The notes under the pieces: generated by a model
What the model was told of the DNA's origin: nothing
The model's input: only the letters and a program-made list of their open reading frames with translations
Databases searched by the model: none
Translations under genes and position numbers: made by a program
Source: CAVOGJ01 sp963695405
Lineage (GTDB): Bacteria; Planctomycetota; Planctomycetia; Pirellulales; Pirellulaceae
Assembly (NCBI GenBank): GCA_963695405.1
Contig: CAVOGJ010000013.1
Span: 29,242-93,241 of the forward strand
Length of the DNA stretch: 64,000 nucleotides
Direction: 5' to 3'
Shown here: positions 24,547 to 33,377 of the stretch, one piece after another
Numbering within the stretch: position 1 is the stretch's first letter
Layout: every line of letters starts with the position of its first letter

Positions 24547-26889
24547 ATGGATAAAGCATACTGGTCGCGCAACCTGGTACTAACGGTCGTCGTCGTGTGG
24601 AGTTTCTCGTGCGGTGGTCACCACTTGGCGAGCGGTCAATCGCAGATCCCGCAACCCGACCCGCCCTTTCAAGGCAAGATTGGCAAGACCTATCGAGATT
24701 CTTCGCCCAGCTATCCACCCCCCATTAAGGCGAAACCGGGCAGCCCCAATGTGCTCCTCATCCTGCTGGACGACGTTGGCTTCGGCATGTGTTCAACGTT
24801 CGGCGGGCCAGTGCCGACACCGAATCTCGATCAACTCGCTGGCAACGGGCTGACCTACACGCGGTTTCATACGACGGCGCTCTGCAGTCCTACGCGAGGC
24901 GCACTCTTGGCCGGTCGCAACCACCATAGCATCGGCACCGGCGTCATCACCGAATGCGGTACCGGCTATCCGGGCTATACCGGCATCATTCCCAAGAGCT
25001 GCGGATTGATCTCGCAAACCTTGCGGGATCATGGCTTCGCCACCTCGATGTTTGGCAAATGGCATAACACGCCAGAGATGGACATCAGCCCGGGAGGGCC
25101 GTTCGACCGCTGGCCAACAGGACTTGGTTTTGATTACTTTTACGGATTCAATCAGGGTGAGACGCATCAGTACTATCCTACCCTTTACCGAAATACGGTT
25201 CCCGTTCCCCAGCCCAAGTCACCGGAAGAAGGTTATCACTTTACGGCCGATATCACGGACGAAGCGATTGCCTGGACACGGAATGTACGCGCCGCCGATC
25301 CGGAAAAGCCCTGGTTTTGTTACTTCAGTACCGGTGCCGTCCATGCGCCGCATCATGCGCCCCCGGAATGGCAGGCAAAGTTTAAGGGGAAATTCGATCA
25401 TGGCTGGGATAAACAGCGGGAACTGACCCATGCCAAGCAATTGGAAATGGGCATCATCCCAAAAGGAACCAAACTGACGCCGCGTCCGGCGGAATTAGCG
25501 GCTTGGGACGAGGTACCGGCCGACGCCAAACGAGTCTATCTGCGGTTGATGGAAAACTACGCGGCCTTCATGGCTCACACCGATGATCACATCGGTCGCT
25601 TGATCGACAGTCTCCGCGAGTCGGGCGAACTCGACAACACGCTCATCTTCTACATCGTGGGAGATAACGGGGCGAGCGCCGAGGGCGGCTTGGAAGGGAC
25701 GTTCAGTGAGCTGGCAAGTCTGCTCGGTGTCCAGTTGGGTCTGCAAAGTACGATCAACCGCCTGAATGAAATCGGAGGGCCGAGCAGCGAGCCGCACGTA
25801 CCAGTCGCCTGGGCGTGGGCCATGTGCTCGCCGTTTCAATGGACGAAGCAAGTAGCAAGTCATTTCGGGGGAACTCGCAATCCGCTCATCGTCCATTGGC
25901 CGCGTGGGATCAAGGCCAAGGACGAACGACGAACACAGTTCCATCACGTCATTGATGTGGTGCCGACGATTCTCGAAGTTTGTGAAATCGACGCTCCGGT
26001 GGAAGTTAACGGCATTCCGCAAAAGGCGATCGAGGGCATAAGTATGGCTTACACCTTCGACGATGCCGCTGCCAAGGAGCGGCATACAACGCAATACTTC
26101 GAGATGTTTACTAACCGGGGCATTTATCACGACGGATGGATGGCATGCAGTCGCTTCGGCGTCCCTTGGATGACGGGAGGCCGGGAAGGGGATTTCAATG
26201 ATGCGCCTTGGGAGCTGTATCACGTTGACGAGGACTTTAGCCAAGCTACAGACCTGGCAGCGGAACAACCAGAGAAAATGCAGGAGCTACAGCGACTCTT
26301 TCAACAGGAAGCGGAGAAATACAATGTGTTTCCCCTCGATCCACGACTGAGTGAGCGGCTGGATCCTCGCAACCGGCTCTCCGGCGAGCCCCGTAAGAAT
26401 TGGACGTATTTTGGTAACCAGGTCTGGCTGCCGGAGCCGATCGGACCGCTCCTGTTTCCACAGCCCCATACGATCAAGGCGGAGCTGACCATCCCGTCGG
26501 GCGGTGCGGAGGGGGTCGTGACCTGTGCCGGCGCCTTTTCCGCCGGTTGGTCGCTCTATGTCAAGGATGGCAAGCCCCATTTTCGTTACACTTTTTTTGA
26601 CATCGCGGATGTTTCGATCCCCGGAACGGTTCCTCTTCCGGAGGGAGACGTAACACTGAGCACGGAATTTACGCCGGACGGAAGCCCGACTGGCGGCGGT
26701 CAGTTGCGGCTGTTTGTGGACGATCAACCGGCAGGCGAAGGCCAACTGACGCGTACCGCATTCCGACATGGACTGGAACCGTTCGAGGTTGGCCGCGACT
26801 CGATCACGCCGGTCGACCCGGCCTATAAGAACGAGGGAGCATTCCCGTTTTCCGGCGTGATCAGGAAAGTCAGCTTTGAGGTGAAATGA
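24547..26889 (+). CDS. Arylsulfatase (FGly type I sulfatase)
   Basis: A 780-residue secreted sulfatase that would remove sulfate esters from sulfated polysaccharides or aryl sulfates. The N-terminus is a signal peptide with a possible lipobox (SFSCGG). Metal ligands are DD at 75-76 in ILLDDVGFG. The maturation motif is C113-S-P-T-R in ALCSPTRGALLAGR, with C113 to become formylglycine. Later signatures are MFGKWHNTPE, AVHAPHHAPPEW and VGDNGASAEGG with the second metal pair. A C-terminal beta domain spans the last 170 residues. It is close to the bacterial arylsulfatases of about 780 residues. AGGAG stands 11 bases before the ATG. Located right after the HAD/META gene, same strand. Confidence 0.9.
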   Translation: MDKAYWSRNLVLTVVVVWSFSCGGHHLASGQSQIPQPDPPFQGKIGKTYRDSSPSYPPPIKAKPGSPNVLLILLDDVGFGMCSTFGGPVPTPNLDQLAGNGLTYTRFHTTALCSPTRGALLAGRNHHSIGTGVITECGTGYPGYTGIIPKSCGLISQTLRDHGFATSMFGKWHNTPEMDISPGGPFDRWPTGLGFDYFYGFNQGETHQYYPTLYRNTVPVPQPKSPEEGYHFTADITDEAIAWTRNVRAADPEKPWFCYFSTGAVHAPHHAPPEWQAKFKGKFDHGWDKQRELTHAKQLEMGIIPKGTKLTPRPAELAAWDEVPADAKRVYLRLMENYAAFMAHTDDHIGRLIDSLRESGELDNTLIFYIVGDNGASAEGGLEGTFSELASLLGVQLGLQSTINRLNEIGGPSSEPHVPVAWAWAMCSPFQWTKQVASHFGGTRNPLIVHWPRGIKAKDERRTQFHHVIDVVPTILEVCEIDAPVEVNGIPQKAIEGISMAYTFDDAAAKERHTTQYFEMFTNRGIYHDGWMACSRFGVPWMTGGREGDFNDAPWELYHVDEDFSQATDLAAEQPEKMQELQRLFQQEAEKYNVFPLDPRLSERLDPRNRLSGEPRKNWTYFGNQVWLPEPIGPLLFPQPHTIKAELTIPSGGAEGVVTCAGAFSAGWSLYVKDGKPHFRYTFFDIADVSIPGTVPLPEGDVTLSTEFTPDGSPTGGGQLRLFVDDQPAGEGQLTRTAFRHGLEPFEVGRDSITPVDPAYKNEGAFPFSGVIRKVSFEVK

Positions 26890-26959
26890 CGGCCGGTGTC
26901 GGTTGGGCCGCACGTGCCAAACGATTCGAGGTAAAAGCGATTGTGAGAGCTGGTCACAT

Positions 26960-27787
26960 TCAACGGCCGACGAGCACCTCACTCACCGAGCTGTCAATGG
27001 TCTGGCAGATACGTTCGAGATCCAAATGATCTTCCTGCACCCCAAACGGCTGCTCCACATAATGAGCAATCCCTTCCCCGGCCATCACCACATAAGCAAC
27101 GAGTATGGTGAGAGGAATCGTCCAAAGGTCAAAGTCGTCAACGAGGCCCCAAGGCAAGACGAGCAGATAAATGAAGATGCACTGCCACGTGAAGTATCTC
27201 CACGAAACCGACATGAGTGTGGTTTTGATTTTCTCGCAGCCACCACAAACGTTCAGCAGGATCCGAGCCTCGGAATCGAGCACCCATAACTGCGGATCGG
27301 AAAGCGTGCCTTCGTTTATCCATCGATAAAACCATTGGTAAATGCGTTGTGCGATGTAACTGGGCACATGACCGGGTTGGATCGTGACGTTCTCGAAGCC
27401 GGGAAGCCTAGCTAACCGCGCATCGTCCCGAAGATGATCTTTCAATCCCATGGCAAATGCGACGATCAGGTCGCTGATCGACTGGCGGTCCTCGCGACTG
27501 AGCGGATGGAGTTCCCGAACTTTGACCGCCAAATTACGGCTGGCATTGACCAGCGATCCCCACAGCGAACGAGCTTCCCACCATCGTTCATAAGCCCGAT
27601 TGATGCGGAAAGCGATCAGCAGCGCCATCGCGAATGACAGGGCTGCGTCCAGCCCGGAGGGAATCGGAGGGACGAACATCAAAGGTGGAAACGACTTGAA
27701 CATCGCCAGGCTGCTGTAAATTCCTGCAAGTAATGCCCACGTCCAGACGCGGCGTAGTGGAGACGTAATGCCGATTCGCTCTGGCAT
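26960..27787 (-). CDS. Bestrophin family anion channel-like protein
   Basis: A 275-residue membrane protein. The bacterial bestrophin signature is clear: FAMALLIAFRINRAYERWWEARSLWGSLVN, followed by SRNLAVKVRE. It has four predicted transmembrane helices and a late conserved segment GEGIAHYVEQPFGVQEDHLDLE. These form pentameric chloride or cation channels in the inner membrane. Monocistronic, convergent with the sulfatase. Confidence 0.85.
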   Translation of the reverse strand: MPERIGITSPLRRVWTWALLAGIYSSLAMFKSFPPLMFVPPIPSGLDAALSFAMALLIAFRINRAYERWWEARSLWGSLVNASRNLAVKVRELHPLSREDRQSISDLIVAFAMGLKDHLRDDARLARLPGFENVTIQPGHVPSYIAQRIYQWFYRWINEGTLSDPQLWVLDSEARILLNVCGGCEKIKTTLMSVSWRYFTWQCIFIYLLVLPWGLVDDFDLWTIPLTILVAYVVMAGEGIAHYVEQPFGVQEDHLDLERICQTIDSSVSEVLVGR

Positions 27788-27984
27788 AAGGCGTTAGTCC
27801 TCAAAAGCACTCACACGACGAAATTGTCCACAGTACGAAAGGTGATAGCTGAACAAGTTGCCGGCCATCTCGCAAGTGATCCAGGTCCGCAGGAGAAACG
27901 CTCGCATCCTTGTCACCCGTCGATCTGCGCGGACCTGCCGGCGCGATCAATCGTAGAAACGAAGCCCGGTACCGCTGTCGGAAT

Positions 27985-28389
27985 TTACCAACGGATCTCG
28001 CATTGGCCGCCGCGTAGCTGAAGACTTTCGTCGGTGTACTCATGCAATTCAATCCGCACGCCGTCAGGGTCTTCCGTCCATGCTTGCCAAGAATGATCGG
28101 CACCAAATGTCTTCTCGCTCACATGAAAACGGTGTTGCTGAATCCGTGTAAGCGTTCCATCCATGTCACTTACCTCTAGCGCCAGGTGATTGATGTTTCC
28201 CACCGTGCCGGGCTGACCTTGAAACACCTCAATGAATGTGTTGTTCCCGAGTTGGATGTAGAATCCGCAAAGCTCGCCATCTTTAATGAATTCAAAGCCG
28301 CACTCCAGCCCAAGTGCGTCAAAATAAAAGCGAGCTGTCGCGGCGAGGTCCGCTGAGCTGATGCAAACGTGAGCTAATTGCTTAATCAT
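27985..28389 (-). CDS. VOC (glyoxalase/dioxygenase) superfamily protein
   Basis: A 134-residue single-domain protein with two beta-alpha-beta-beta-beta units. Metal-ligand positions are visible: H at AHVCISSADLAAT, E in FIEVFQG, H in INHLALEVSDMD and E in RIELHEYT. This is the pattern of glyoxalase I-like and related enzymes. I chose ATG 28389 (MIKQLAHV), the canonical VOC start; an in-frame ATG 8 codons upstream is possible. Unlike the VOC genes in the 29-33 kb array, it lies on the minus strand and is not flanked by attC-like repeats. Substrate unknown. Confidence 0.8.
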   Translation of the reverse strand: MIKQLAHVCISSADLAATARFYFDALGLECGFEFIKDGELCGFYIQLGNNTFIEVFQGQPGTVGNINHLALEVSDMDGTLTRIQQHRFHVSEKTFGADHSWQAWTEDPDGVRIELHEYTDESLQLRGGQCEIRW

Positions 28390-28651
28390 GGTAATCCCTC
28401 GATCACTTGGCACAATCGGTCAACGCGCTGAATTGTCTCATAGCTAAATCGTCAGCCAAGGTGGCTGCAAGCCACACGCTGATCGTTTTGGAGCGGATTT
28501 GATAGGATATTCGATTGTCCGGAAGTGCCCGCGGTTCTGCGTTGGAATGCCGAGGTGCCGGATCGCGATGAAAAGCACGGGAGGCAGCAATGCCGGCTGG
28601 CTCGACAAACCCAGAACTGGACGCAGCATTGGTTGCTTGTATCTTCGGTCA

Positions 28652-28816
28652 TCGATAGATCAGCTTTCCCCAAGTGTGCACTGTTTCGGGCACGTCCATG
28701 CTAGTGCCGGCGGAGCGACAAAATCAAGGACAACATTCGTGAATGCGTCCGTCATCAACCCAGACTACGTCGTGTGTCATGGACCAACGGTGATTGATAT
28801 CGAAGCCGTCGGCTGA
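28652..28816 (+). pseudogene. C-terminal fragment of a calcineurin-like phosphoesterase
   Basis: The frame ending at 28816 carries SIDQLSPSVHCFGHVHASAG and TTFVNASVINPDYVVCHGPT, then VIDIEAVG. This is the GHxH metal site and the last strands of small metallophosphoesterases. The upstream two-thirds of the domain, with the other metal ligands, is absent. The stop codon falls at the start of an attC-like repeat, so it is probably the remnant of an integron cassette. Confidence 0.6.
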
Positions 28817-28903
28817 CAAACGGTTTCAGCGGAGCCCTCGTCGGGCGGTGGGGCGGAAGTCACAGTCAAGTCCTCGGGCCCGGTGAAGCGAGGCGGTCGG
28901 TTC
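28811..28903 (+). other. attC-like site 1 (degenerate)
   Basis: Starts with CTGACAAACGG right at the stop of the phosphoesterase fragment. It contains CAGCGGAGC on the left and GGGCCCGGTGAAGC on the right, and ends GGCGGTCGGTTCG. The left and right elements match the other sites in position and motif (GGAG left, CCGGTGA right, GTTC end). Confidence 0.4.
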
Positions 28904-28980
28904 GAGCAGATTTCGAATTCAACGATTCTCGGCCGCCGCCGAGTTACCTTAGCCGTTATGAGCGCAAGTCAGAGAAGCCC

Positions 28981-29523
28981 ATGATCTCAATTCGCGAGGA
29001 GTCAACGGACGATCATGACCACATCCGAAGAATCACGGCCGCCGCTTTTTCCAACTCGGAATTCGGTTACAACGGTGAGGCCGATTTGATTGATTGTCTC
29101 CGCGTGAAATGTGCACATCATCTTTCAATCGTCGCTTGCTCGGATAGCGAAATCATTGGACATATTTTATTCACGTCCGTGGTCATCCAAACGCCGCAGA
29201 CTGAAACACTCGGTATGGGTTTGGCTCCAATGTCGGTGACACCACACCATCAAAAGTTGGGCGTTGGAACATCTCTCGTGACCTACGGGCTACGCCGACT
29301 GTTTGCCGATGGTTACCCGTTCGTTGTCGTTCTCGGTCACCCTCGGTACTACCCTCGCTTTGGTTTTCGTTCCGCGTCGCAATTTCGCATATCGCATGGA
29401 TTCGCACGCATCCCCCAAGACGTTTTCTATATCCTGCCCGCTGTTGATGGTACACTGACGGCATTGACTGGCGGCAAAGCGTACTACCACCGCGAATTCG
29501 GTCCCCAACACGATGGCCAATAA
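28981..29523 (+). CDS. GNAT family N-acetyltransferase
   Basis: A 180-residue acetyltransferase of the YhbS-like branch. Acetyl-CoA-binding motif A is visible as LAPMSVTPHHQKLGVGTSLVTYGL (Q/RxxGxG/A). A later GHPRYYPRFGFRSASQFRI segment is typical of YhbS-like proteins. Acceptor substrate unknown. The TAA stop lies inside attC-like site 2, so this looks like an integron cassette gene. No strong ribosome binding site; start by homology (MISIREES). Confidence 0.85.
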   Translation: MISIREESTDDHDHIRRITAAAFSNSEFGYNGEADLIDCLRVKCAHHLSIVACSDSEIIGHILFTSVVIQTPQTETLGMGLAPMSVTPHHQKLGVGTSLVTYGLRRLFADGYPFVVVLGHPRYYPRFGFRSASQFRISHGFARIPQDVFYILPAVDGTLTALTGGKAYYHREFGPQHDGQ

Positions 29524-29606
29524 CCAAGCGATGCACCGGAGTGTCGGTAGTTAGCGTTTCTTGAAATCAAAGTCAACTCCCGCCACCCGGTGATGGCGGA
29601 CGTTCT
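29519..29606 (+). other. attC-like site 2
   Basis: Begins CCAATAACC, which includes the GNAT stop codon. It continues CAAGCGATGCACCGGAG and ends CACCCGGTGATGGCGG-ACGTTCTGG. Outer boxes CCAATAAC/GTTCTGG and inner arms ATGCACCGG/CCGGTGATGG are inverted and imperfect, as in attC sites. The DinB gene starts three bases after it. Confidence 0.6.
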
Positions 29607-29609
29607 GGC

Positions 29610-30119
29610 ATGAATTCACTTATGGATTCAATCTACTTGATTCACGAAAATCTGGAGCGGAGCGAAGACATCGTCCTGTCGCGAATCGAGGAAATGCGAG
29701 ACCACTGCATGGTGCCGCCCAGTTCGCAAGGTGGGTGCCACACTCTTTGGGTGCTTGGGCACCTGGCCTACATCGAGGCCCTCGTCGTTCGCAAGTTCAT
29801 GCTCGGAGGTCCCAACCCTCTCGCCGACTGGGAAGATATGTTCGATGGTACGGAGGTATCTGGCGATATTGGGGACTTTGTGTCATTTGATTGCGCTCTG
29901 GCGGAATGCCGAGCCACCCGTGCTTCGACTATCTCATTGCTTGAATCTCTCGATGAAGGTGACCTCGATCAGACTAGCGCAAATGCCCCACATGGGACCG
30001 ACATGCTGTTCGGCACTTATCGTAGATGCTTCCAATACGCAGCCGATCACTGGTTGATGCACCGAGGACAGTTGGCTGTGGCGCGCTGTGCTGCCGGATT
30101 GGAGCACATGTGGTACTAA
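29610..30119 (+). CDS. DinB-like protein
   Basis: A 169-residue four-helix-bundle protein. The DinB metal-site histidines are visible in HTLWVLGHLAYIEALV and DHWLMHRGQLAVARCAAG, where the HRGQL block is the family's hallmark. Members act as metal-dependent thiol transferases or have unknown roles. It follows attC-like site 2 by three bases and is a typical cassette-sized gene. Confidence 0.8.
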   Translation: MNSLMDSIYLIHENLERSEDIVLSRIEEMRDHCMVPPSSQGGCHTLWVLGHLAYIEALVVRKFMLGGPNPLADWEDMFDGTEVSGDIGDFVSFDCALAECRATRASTISLLESLDEGDLDQTSANAPHGTDMLFGTYRRCFQYAADHWLMHRGQLAVARCAAGLEHMWY

Positions 30120-30338
30120 TGTGGCGTGGCAGCTGTCCGATGGTATACTTGCGCTTCGTGCCAACGTTCGGGAATGTCTGGAGCGGTGCATGCCGCCCAA
30201 AGCCAGAACCAAGCCAAGCACCCGAGTCGTGAAGTCGGGCGATTTGGCACTGGAAGTTCTCTCGTCGGGATCGGGAGATTGTAACCGTTATGCCGCTGTC
30301 ACAGTCGCTCAGTCACTCGCTCAAACCCCACATACGAT

Positions 30339-30800
30339 ATGCCATTATTGCCAACCTGTGAATTCGTGCCGTACCTCAGCGTTAACGATGCAGAAAAGGC
30401 CGTCGCGTTTTACTCACAAGTATTCAATGTCGATCCGCATCTGCTGCTCAATATGCCGGACGGTCGTGTGATGCATTGCGAATTTCGCATTGGCAATGCA
30501 CGATTCTTCATGAGTGAAGAACTGCCAGAACATGGTGGCACGCCAAGTCCCCCACGAGTTGGTGGAACAACGGTCGCGATTCATCTGTACGTTGATGACT
30601 GCGACATGATGGTCAAAACCATGGCGGATAACGATGCCACTGTTTTACTGGCCCCGACGGACATGTTTTGGGGCGAACGCTTTGCGCGAGTGCGCGACCC
30701 GTTCGGGCACGAATGGGGGATCACAACTCAACTGCGTGAAATGACGCCTGAGGAAATTCAAGCTGCTGCTATCCACATGTTTGACGCGATGTCCGGCTGA
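30339..30800 (+). CDS. PhnB-like VOC family protein
   Basis: A 153-residue glyoxalase-fold protein. It begins CEFVPYLSVNDAEKAVAFYSQVF and continues with HCEFRIGNARFFMSEE, TTVAIHLYVDDCDMM and DMFWGERFARVRDPFGHEW. This order and the last motif are typical of PhnB-like proteins. Function of such cassette-borne members is unknown. The gap of 219 bases to DinB holds no clear attC pair, though AACCGTTATG at about 30282 is reminiscent of a 3' end. Confidence 0.8.
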   Translation: MPLLPTCEFVPYLSVNDAEKAVAFYSQVFNVDPHLLLNMPDGRVMHCEFRIGNARFFMSEELPEHGGTPSPPRVGGTTVAIHLYVDDCDMMVKTMADNDATVLLAPTDMFWGERFARVRDPFGHEWGITTQLREMTPEEIQAAAIHMFDAMSG

Positions 30801-30893
30801 TACGCTTAGCGAGAAGATGGAATCACAGCCTGCAAAGCGGGGATCCAAGGTGGCTGCGAAACGAGCGACACCTTGGTGAACCGTGTCGTTTTT
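30800..30893 (+). other. attC-like site 3 (degenerate)
   Basis: Begins at the PhnB-like stop codon. It carries GATGGAATCACAG on the left and ACACCTTGGTGAACCGTG-TCGTT on the right. The right half keeps the GGTGAxC...CGTT spacing of the other sites. The next gene starts inside its last bases. Confidence 0.35.
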
Positions 30894-31218
30894 TGGAAAA
30901 ATAGTACCCACTCCCTTGCGAGCGATGCCAGTTTTCAAAGCCTACGAAGCATGGCGGGATGCGGATGGATCGATCTCATTTGGTCCGGCGGAAGCAACTG
31001 ACTCCCTGCGATCAAAAGGCCTGATCGGCGATGCGGCGAAACTGCTTCATCGCATCACGGCCACAACATGGGAGGAGGCGATGACGATCCACCACAGCAA
31101 AATGGAATGGGAACCATACAAACCAACGGGTGATCCCAAGCGATGTCCCAATGAATGTGGTGCAGATTACTATCCCGCAGGCAGCGGCGACTGCCCAAAC
31201 TGTGGTAACATTGGTTGA
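30883..31218 (+). CDS. Small hypothetical protein with C-terminal zinc ribbon
   Basis: A 111-residue protein. The first 75 residues are a mixed domain (VFKAYEAWRDADGSISFGP, then EATDSLRSKGLIGD). The end holds CPNECGADYYPAGSGDCPNC, a four-cysteine zinc knuckle (CxxxC, CxxC). A start at ATG 30925 (MPVFKAYE) would drop 14 residues and is equally possible. No function recognised. It lies between two attC-like sites. Confidence 0.6.
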   Translation: MSFFGKIVPTPLRAMPVFKAYEAWRDADGSISFGPAEATDSLRSKGLIGDAAKLLHRITATTWEEAMTIHHSKMEWEPYKPTGDPKRCPNECGADYYPAGSGDCPNCGNIG

Positions 31219-31309
31219 ACCTTAAACGTAGTGCCTGTTCAAGAACGTGCTCAGTCGGGTGCGCGGACAACATCATTCGGCCGCTACCGGAACGACAGAC
31301 GTGAACATC

Positions 31310-31396
31310 CACCAAACATGCACCGTAGCCGGCATTGCCGGTACGGCTCGCTGCGCTCGCTCACCTTAACTCCCGCCCCGGTGACTTCCATGGTTA
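31310..31396 (+). other. attC-like site 4
   Basis: Left half CCACCAAACATGCACCGTAGCCGG; the central part has GCCGGCATTGCCGG and GCTCGCTGCGCTCGC hairpins. Right half CCCGCCCCGGTGACTTCCATGGTTAC. ATGCACCG on the left and CCGGTGA on the right repeat the motif seen at site 2. Confidence 0.5.
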
Positions 31397-31430
31397 CACT
31401 GCCACAGGCAACCTCATCAATCTTAAACAA

Positions 31431-31598
31431 ATGACTTTGCTGGGACCAATCCCTTTTTCCGACTTTTATGGAATCGCACGCTTCATCTACTGGTCACGAG
31501 ATCAATCGTCTCTCGATCCAAGCGGCGGCTCTGACACCATGCCTGGGGCGATTCGTTGGGATCGAATTGGCCGGCGTCTGGACTTACCCCGTACGTGA
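31431..31598 (+). pseudogene. C-terminal fragment of a signal peptidase I gene
   Basis: The frame reads FSDFYGIARFIYWSRDQSS and then GAIRWDRIGRRLD. These are the last conserved strand and the basic tail of type I signal peptidases (G-x-A-x-F-I-Y-W-S, RW-x-RIG-x-R). The catalytic serine and lysine parts are absent upstream, where an attC-like site is found instead. Probably a truncated cassette. Confidence 0.5.
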
Positions 31599-31879
31599 AG
31601 CATTGCAGAACCAATCGACACTCGTGTACCCGAAAAAGTAGCGCGTGGGCCGCGCTCAACGACGTCACTGTTCGGCACGGTGACTTCAATCCTTATTTTA
31701 AATGGCACTACGCTGAGCCCTCCATGACACGGAAATGACGACGGTTTCATTGCAACCAATGCGCGGCGCTGAATAAACCGCAAACGACCTATCCTGAGAG
31801 CACTCCTACGAATGCCACGGCTGCGACACGATGAACGAACACGCGTGATTCATGAAACCATCACACCGACGAGATGCGA
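31599..31879. other. Degraded stretch within the cassette array
   Basis: A possible further attC remnant lies at about 31601-31700 (AACCAATCGACACTCG on the left, CGGCACGGTGACTTC on the right). No gene recognised. Confidence 0.25.
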
Positions 31880-31999
31880 ATGAGTACGCAATCCAATTCA
31901 TCGTTGACTTACCGAAGTTCCACGATTGCAACATTCATCATCGGCATTGCGTGAGCTGTTGTGGGATATGCGATGGGCGGTTTCACATCGGCCGCGTGA
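31880..31999 (+). pseudogene. Broken copy of the two-TM cassette protein
   Basis: From ATG 31880 the frame reads MSTQSNSSLTYRSSTIATFI, a TGA, AVVGYAMGGFTSAA, then a second TGA. It aligns with the intact protein at 33378-33590 (LTYRNAAVATLLLG, IVMGGFNSV). The two in-frame stops and the missing second half mark it as a decayed paralogue. Confidence 0.55.
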
Positions 32000-32055
32000 T
32001 GCGATACGATAGGCAACTTGACGATTCCTGAACTTACGATCAACCAAACAGCTCG

Positions 32056-32445
32056 ATGTCGACCCAATCAACATTTAAGTCCGCCGCACCTTTCCAGGAC
32101 GATGTCTTGGCTTTGCCGGTGGCTGATCTCGACACGACATCGGCCTGGTATTGCCAGCACTTCGGGATGACAGAGGTTGGACGCGACAAACAGCCGGTGC
32201 CCGCAGTGATTCTCGAACGCGACGGCATTCGCATCGGCTTTGCGATCAATGGAGGTGATGCCTCACAGGATGGTGCGGCGATACAGGTCACAAACATCAA
32301 GCAGCTCAAGGCCGAATTCGAATCAAAGGGCGTAAATGTCGGTAATTGGCGAGTGGACGAACGGGACGGACAGAAATATCAGGTGTTTTTTGTCGTGGCC
32401 CCGGATGGCTTGTGTTACTATTTTCATGAACCATTGGACGGGTGA
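32056..32445 (+). CDS. VOC family protein
   Basis: A 129-residue single VOC domain. It begins with DDVLALPVADLDTTSAWYCQ, the usual first strand and helix, and ends VFFVVAPDGLCYYFHEPLDG with the last strand motif. The metal-ligand histidine at the start is replaced (VLALPV), so metal catalysis is uncertain. Binding proteins with this fold exist (bleomycin-type). It is followed by attC-like site 5. Confidence 0.75.
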   Translation: MSTQSTFKSAAPFQDDVLALPVADLDTTSAWYCQHFGMTEVGRDKQPVPAVILERDGIRIGFAINGGDASQDGAAIQVTNIKQLKAEFESKGVNVGNWRVDERDGQKYQVFFVVAPDGLCYYFHEPLDG

Positions 32446-32447
32446 AC

Positions 32448-32530
32448 AATAACTCATCCCTGCACAGGAATACTGGGTGCCAGCTTCGCTCGACGATTAC
32501 TTCGAGGATGTTTTCTGGTACAGGGAACGT
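32448..32530 (+). other. attC-like site 5
   Basis: CAATAACTCAT on the left edge, then CCCTGCACAGGAA (32458-32470). The partner on the right is TTCTGGTACAGGG (32513-32525), followed by AACGT. The arms pair almost completely with the offset base typical of attC. Confidence 0.6.
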
Positions 32531-32563
32531 ACATCTCACAAGTAAATCGGCTTGCCAGGCATA

Positions 32564-32646
32564 CCAAACAGATGCCGCAGAGCCGTAAACAACGTGGTGG
32601 TTTTGCTTTCCAGTCACATCACTGCCGGCTGATTCACAACGTTTGG
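32564..32646 (+). other. attC-like site 6
   Basis: Outer boxes CCAAAC (32564-32569) and GTTTGG (32641-32646) are perfectly complementary. Inner arms AGAGCCG and CCGGCTGA also pair. About 83 bp long. This is the clearest of the sites. Between sites 5 and 6 only 33 bases remain, so the intervening cassette is lost. Confidence 0.65.
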
Positions 32647-32671
32647 CCGCAAGGAAGAGAGTTCTAGTAGT

Positions 32672-33025
32672 ATGGGAAAGCCAGTCGTTCATTTCGAGAT
32701 CGGCTGTCGTGATTCGGAACGGTCGCGAGCCTTCTACGAAGCGGTCTTTGGGTGGACTTCGGAGGCATATGGACCCTCATCGTTCAAGCTCGATACCGGC
32801 TCGGAACAAGGGATAAACGGCTTTACGACCGCGTTGGGGCATGAACCTCATCAATATGTGATGTTGTACATTGAGGTCGACGACATTCCGGGTGAGCTCT
32901 CGAAGATCGAGTCACATGGCGGCAGTGTCGTTGTGCCGACAACCGAGGTCCCCGGCGGTGGTCACTTTGCCTGGTGTCGTGATCCCAATGACAACTTGTT
33001 CGGGCTTTGGAAGCCTGGCTCGTGA
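32672..33025 (+). CDS. VOC family protein
   Basis: A 117-residue VOC domain of the small CFP-30-like type. It starts KPVVHFEIGCRDSERSRAFYEAVFGW, has YVMLYIEVDDIPGELSKIES in the middle, and ends FAWCRDPNDNLFGLWKPGS. The H/E ligand positions are present (VVHFEI, YIEVDD). Start ATG 32672 lies 25 bases after attC-like site 6. Substrate unknown. Confidence 0.8.
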   Translation: MGKPVVHFEIGCRDSERSRAFYEAVFGWTSEAYGPSSFKLDTGSEQGINGFTTALGHEPHQYVMLYIEVDDIPGELSKIESHGGSVVVPTTEVPGGGHFAWCRDPNDNLFGLWKPGS

Positions 33026-33036
33026 CAGGGGGTGCG

Positions 33037-33126
33037 TCGAACCACTGCGCCGGAGCGAGGCCGCCAAACTGACAATTTCCAGGACAGTCACGCCTTCGCG
33101 GCGTCCCGATAAACGCGATCGTTCGG
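33037..33126 (+). other. attC-like site 7
   Basis: Outer boxes CGAAC (33038-33042) and GTTCG (33121-33125) are complementary. Left arm ACTGCGCCGGAGCGAGGCCG; right arm GCGTCCCGATAAACGCGAT. Same length and layout as the other sites. Confidence 0.55.
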
Positions 33127-33377
33127 CAGCCTTTTTGTTCTCAAGATCCACGCAAGATGTTTTTTTTCCTTCAAATCAAGCGTACAAGACAGTCAAGCGA
33201 TTGCGGAAATTCGTGTGATCGGACGTGCAACATCATGGCTGCCGGTTTCGAGGCAGCAGACTTCTGGACCTTTAGACTGGCGAGAGCAATAATCCTAAAC
33301 ATTTGGAGTCCAGGCATTCTTTTCCATCGCGTGCTGTCTGGTAGCGCGTGGAAGCCGACCGCAAAGATAGAACCACC
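33127..33377. other. Gap before the two-TM gene, nothing recognised
   Basis: Contains no convincing frame. Presumably the leader of the two-TM cassette and decayed material. Confidence 0.3.

Noticed and set aside
32056..33025. VOC proteins as bleomycin or fosfomycin resistance genes
   Set aside because: The fold alone does not indicate resistance, and no resistance-specific residues were recognised.
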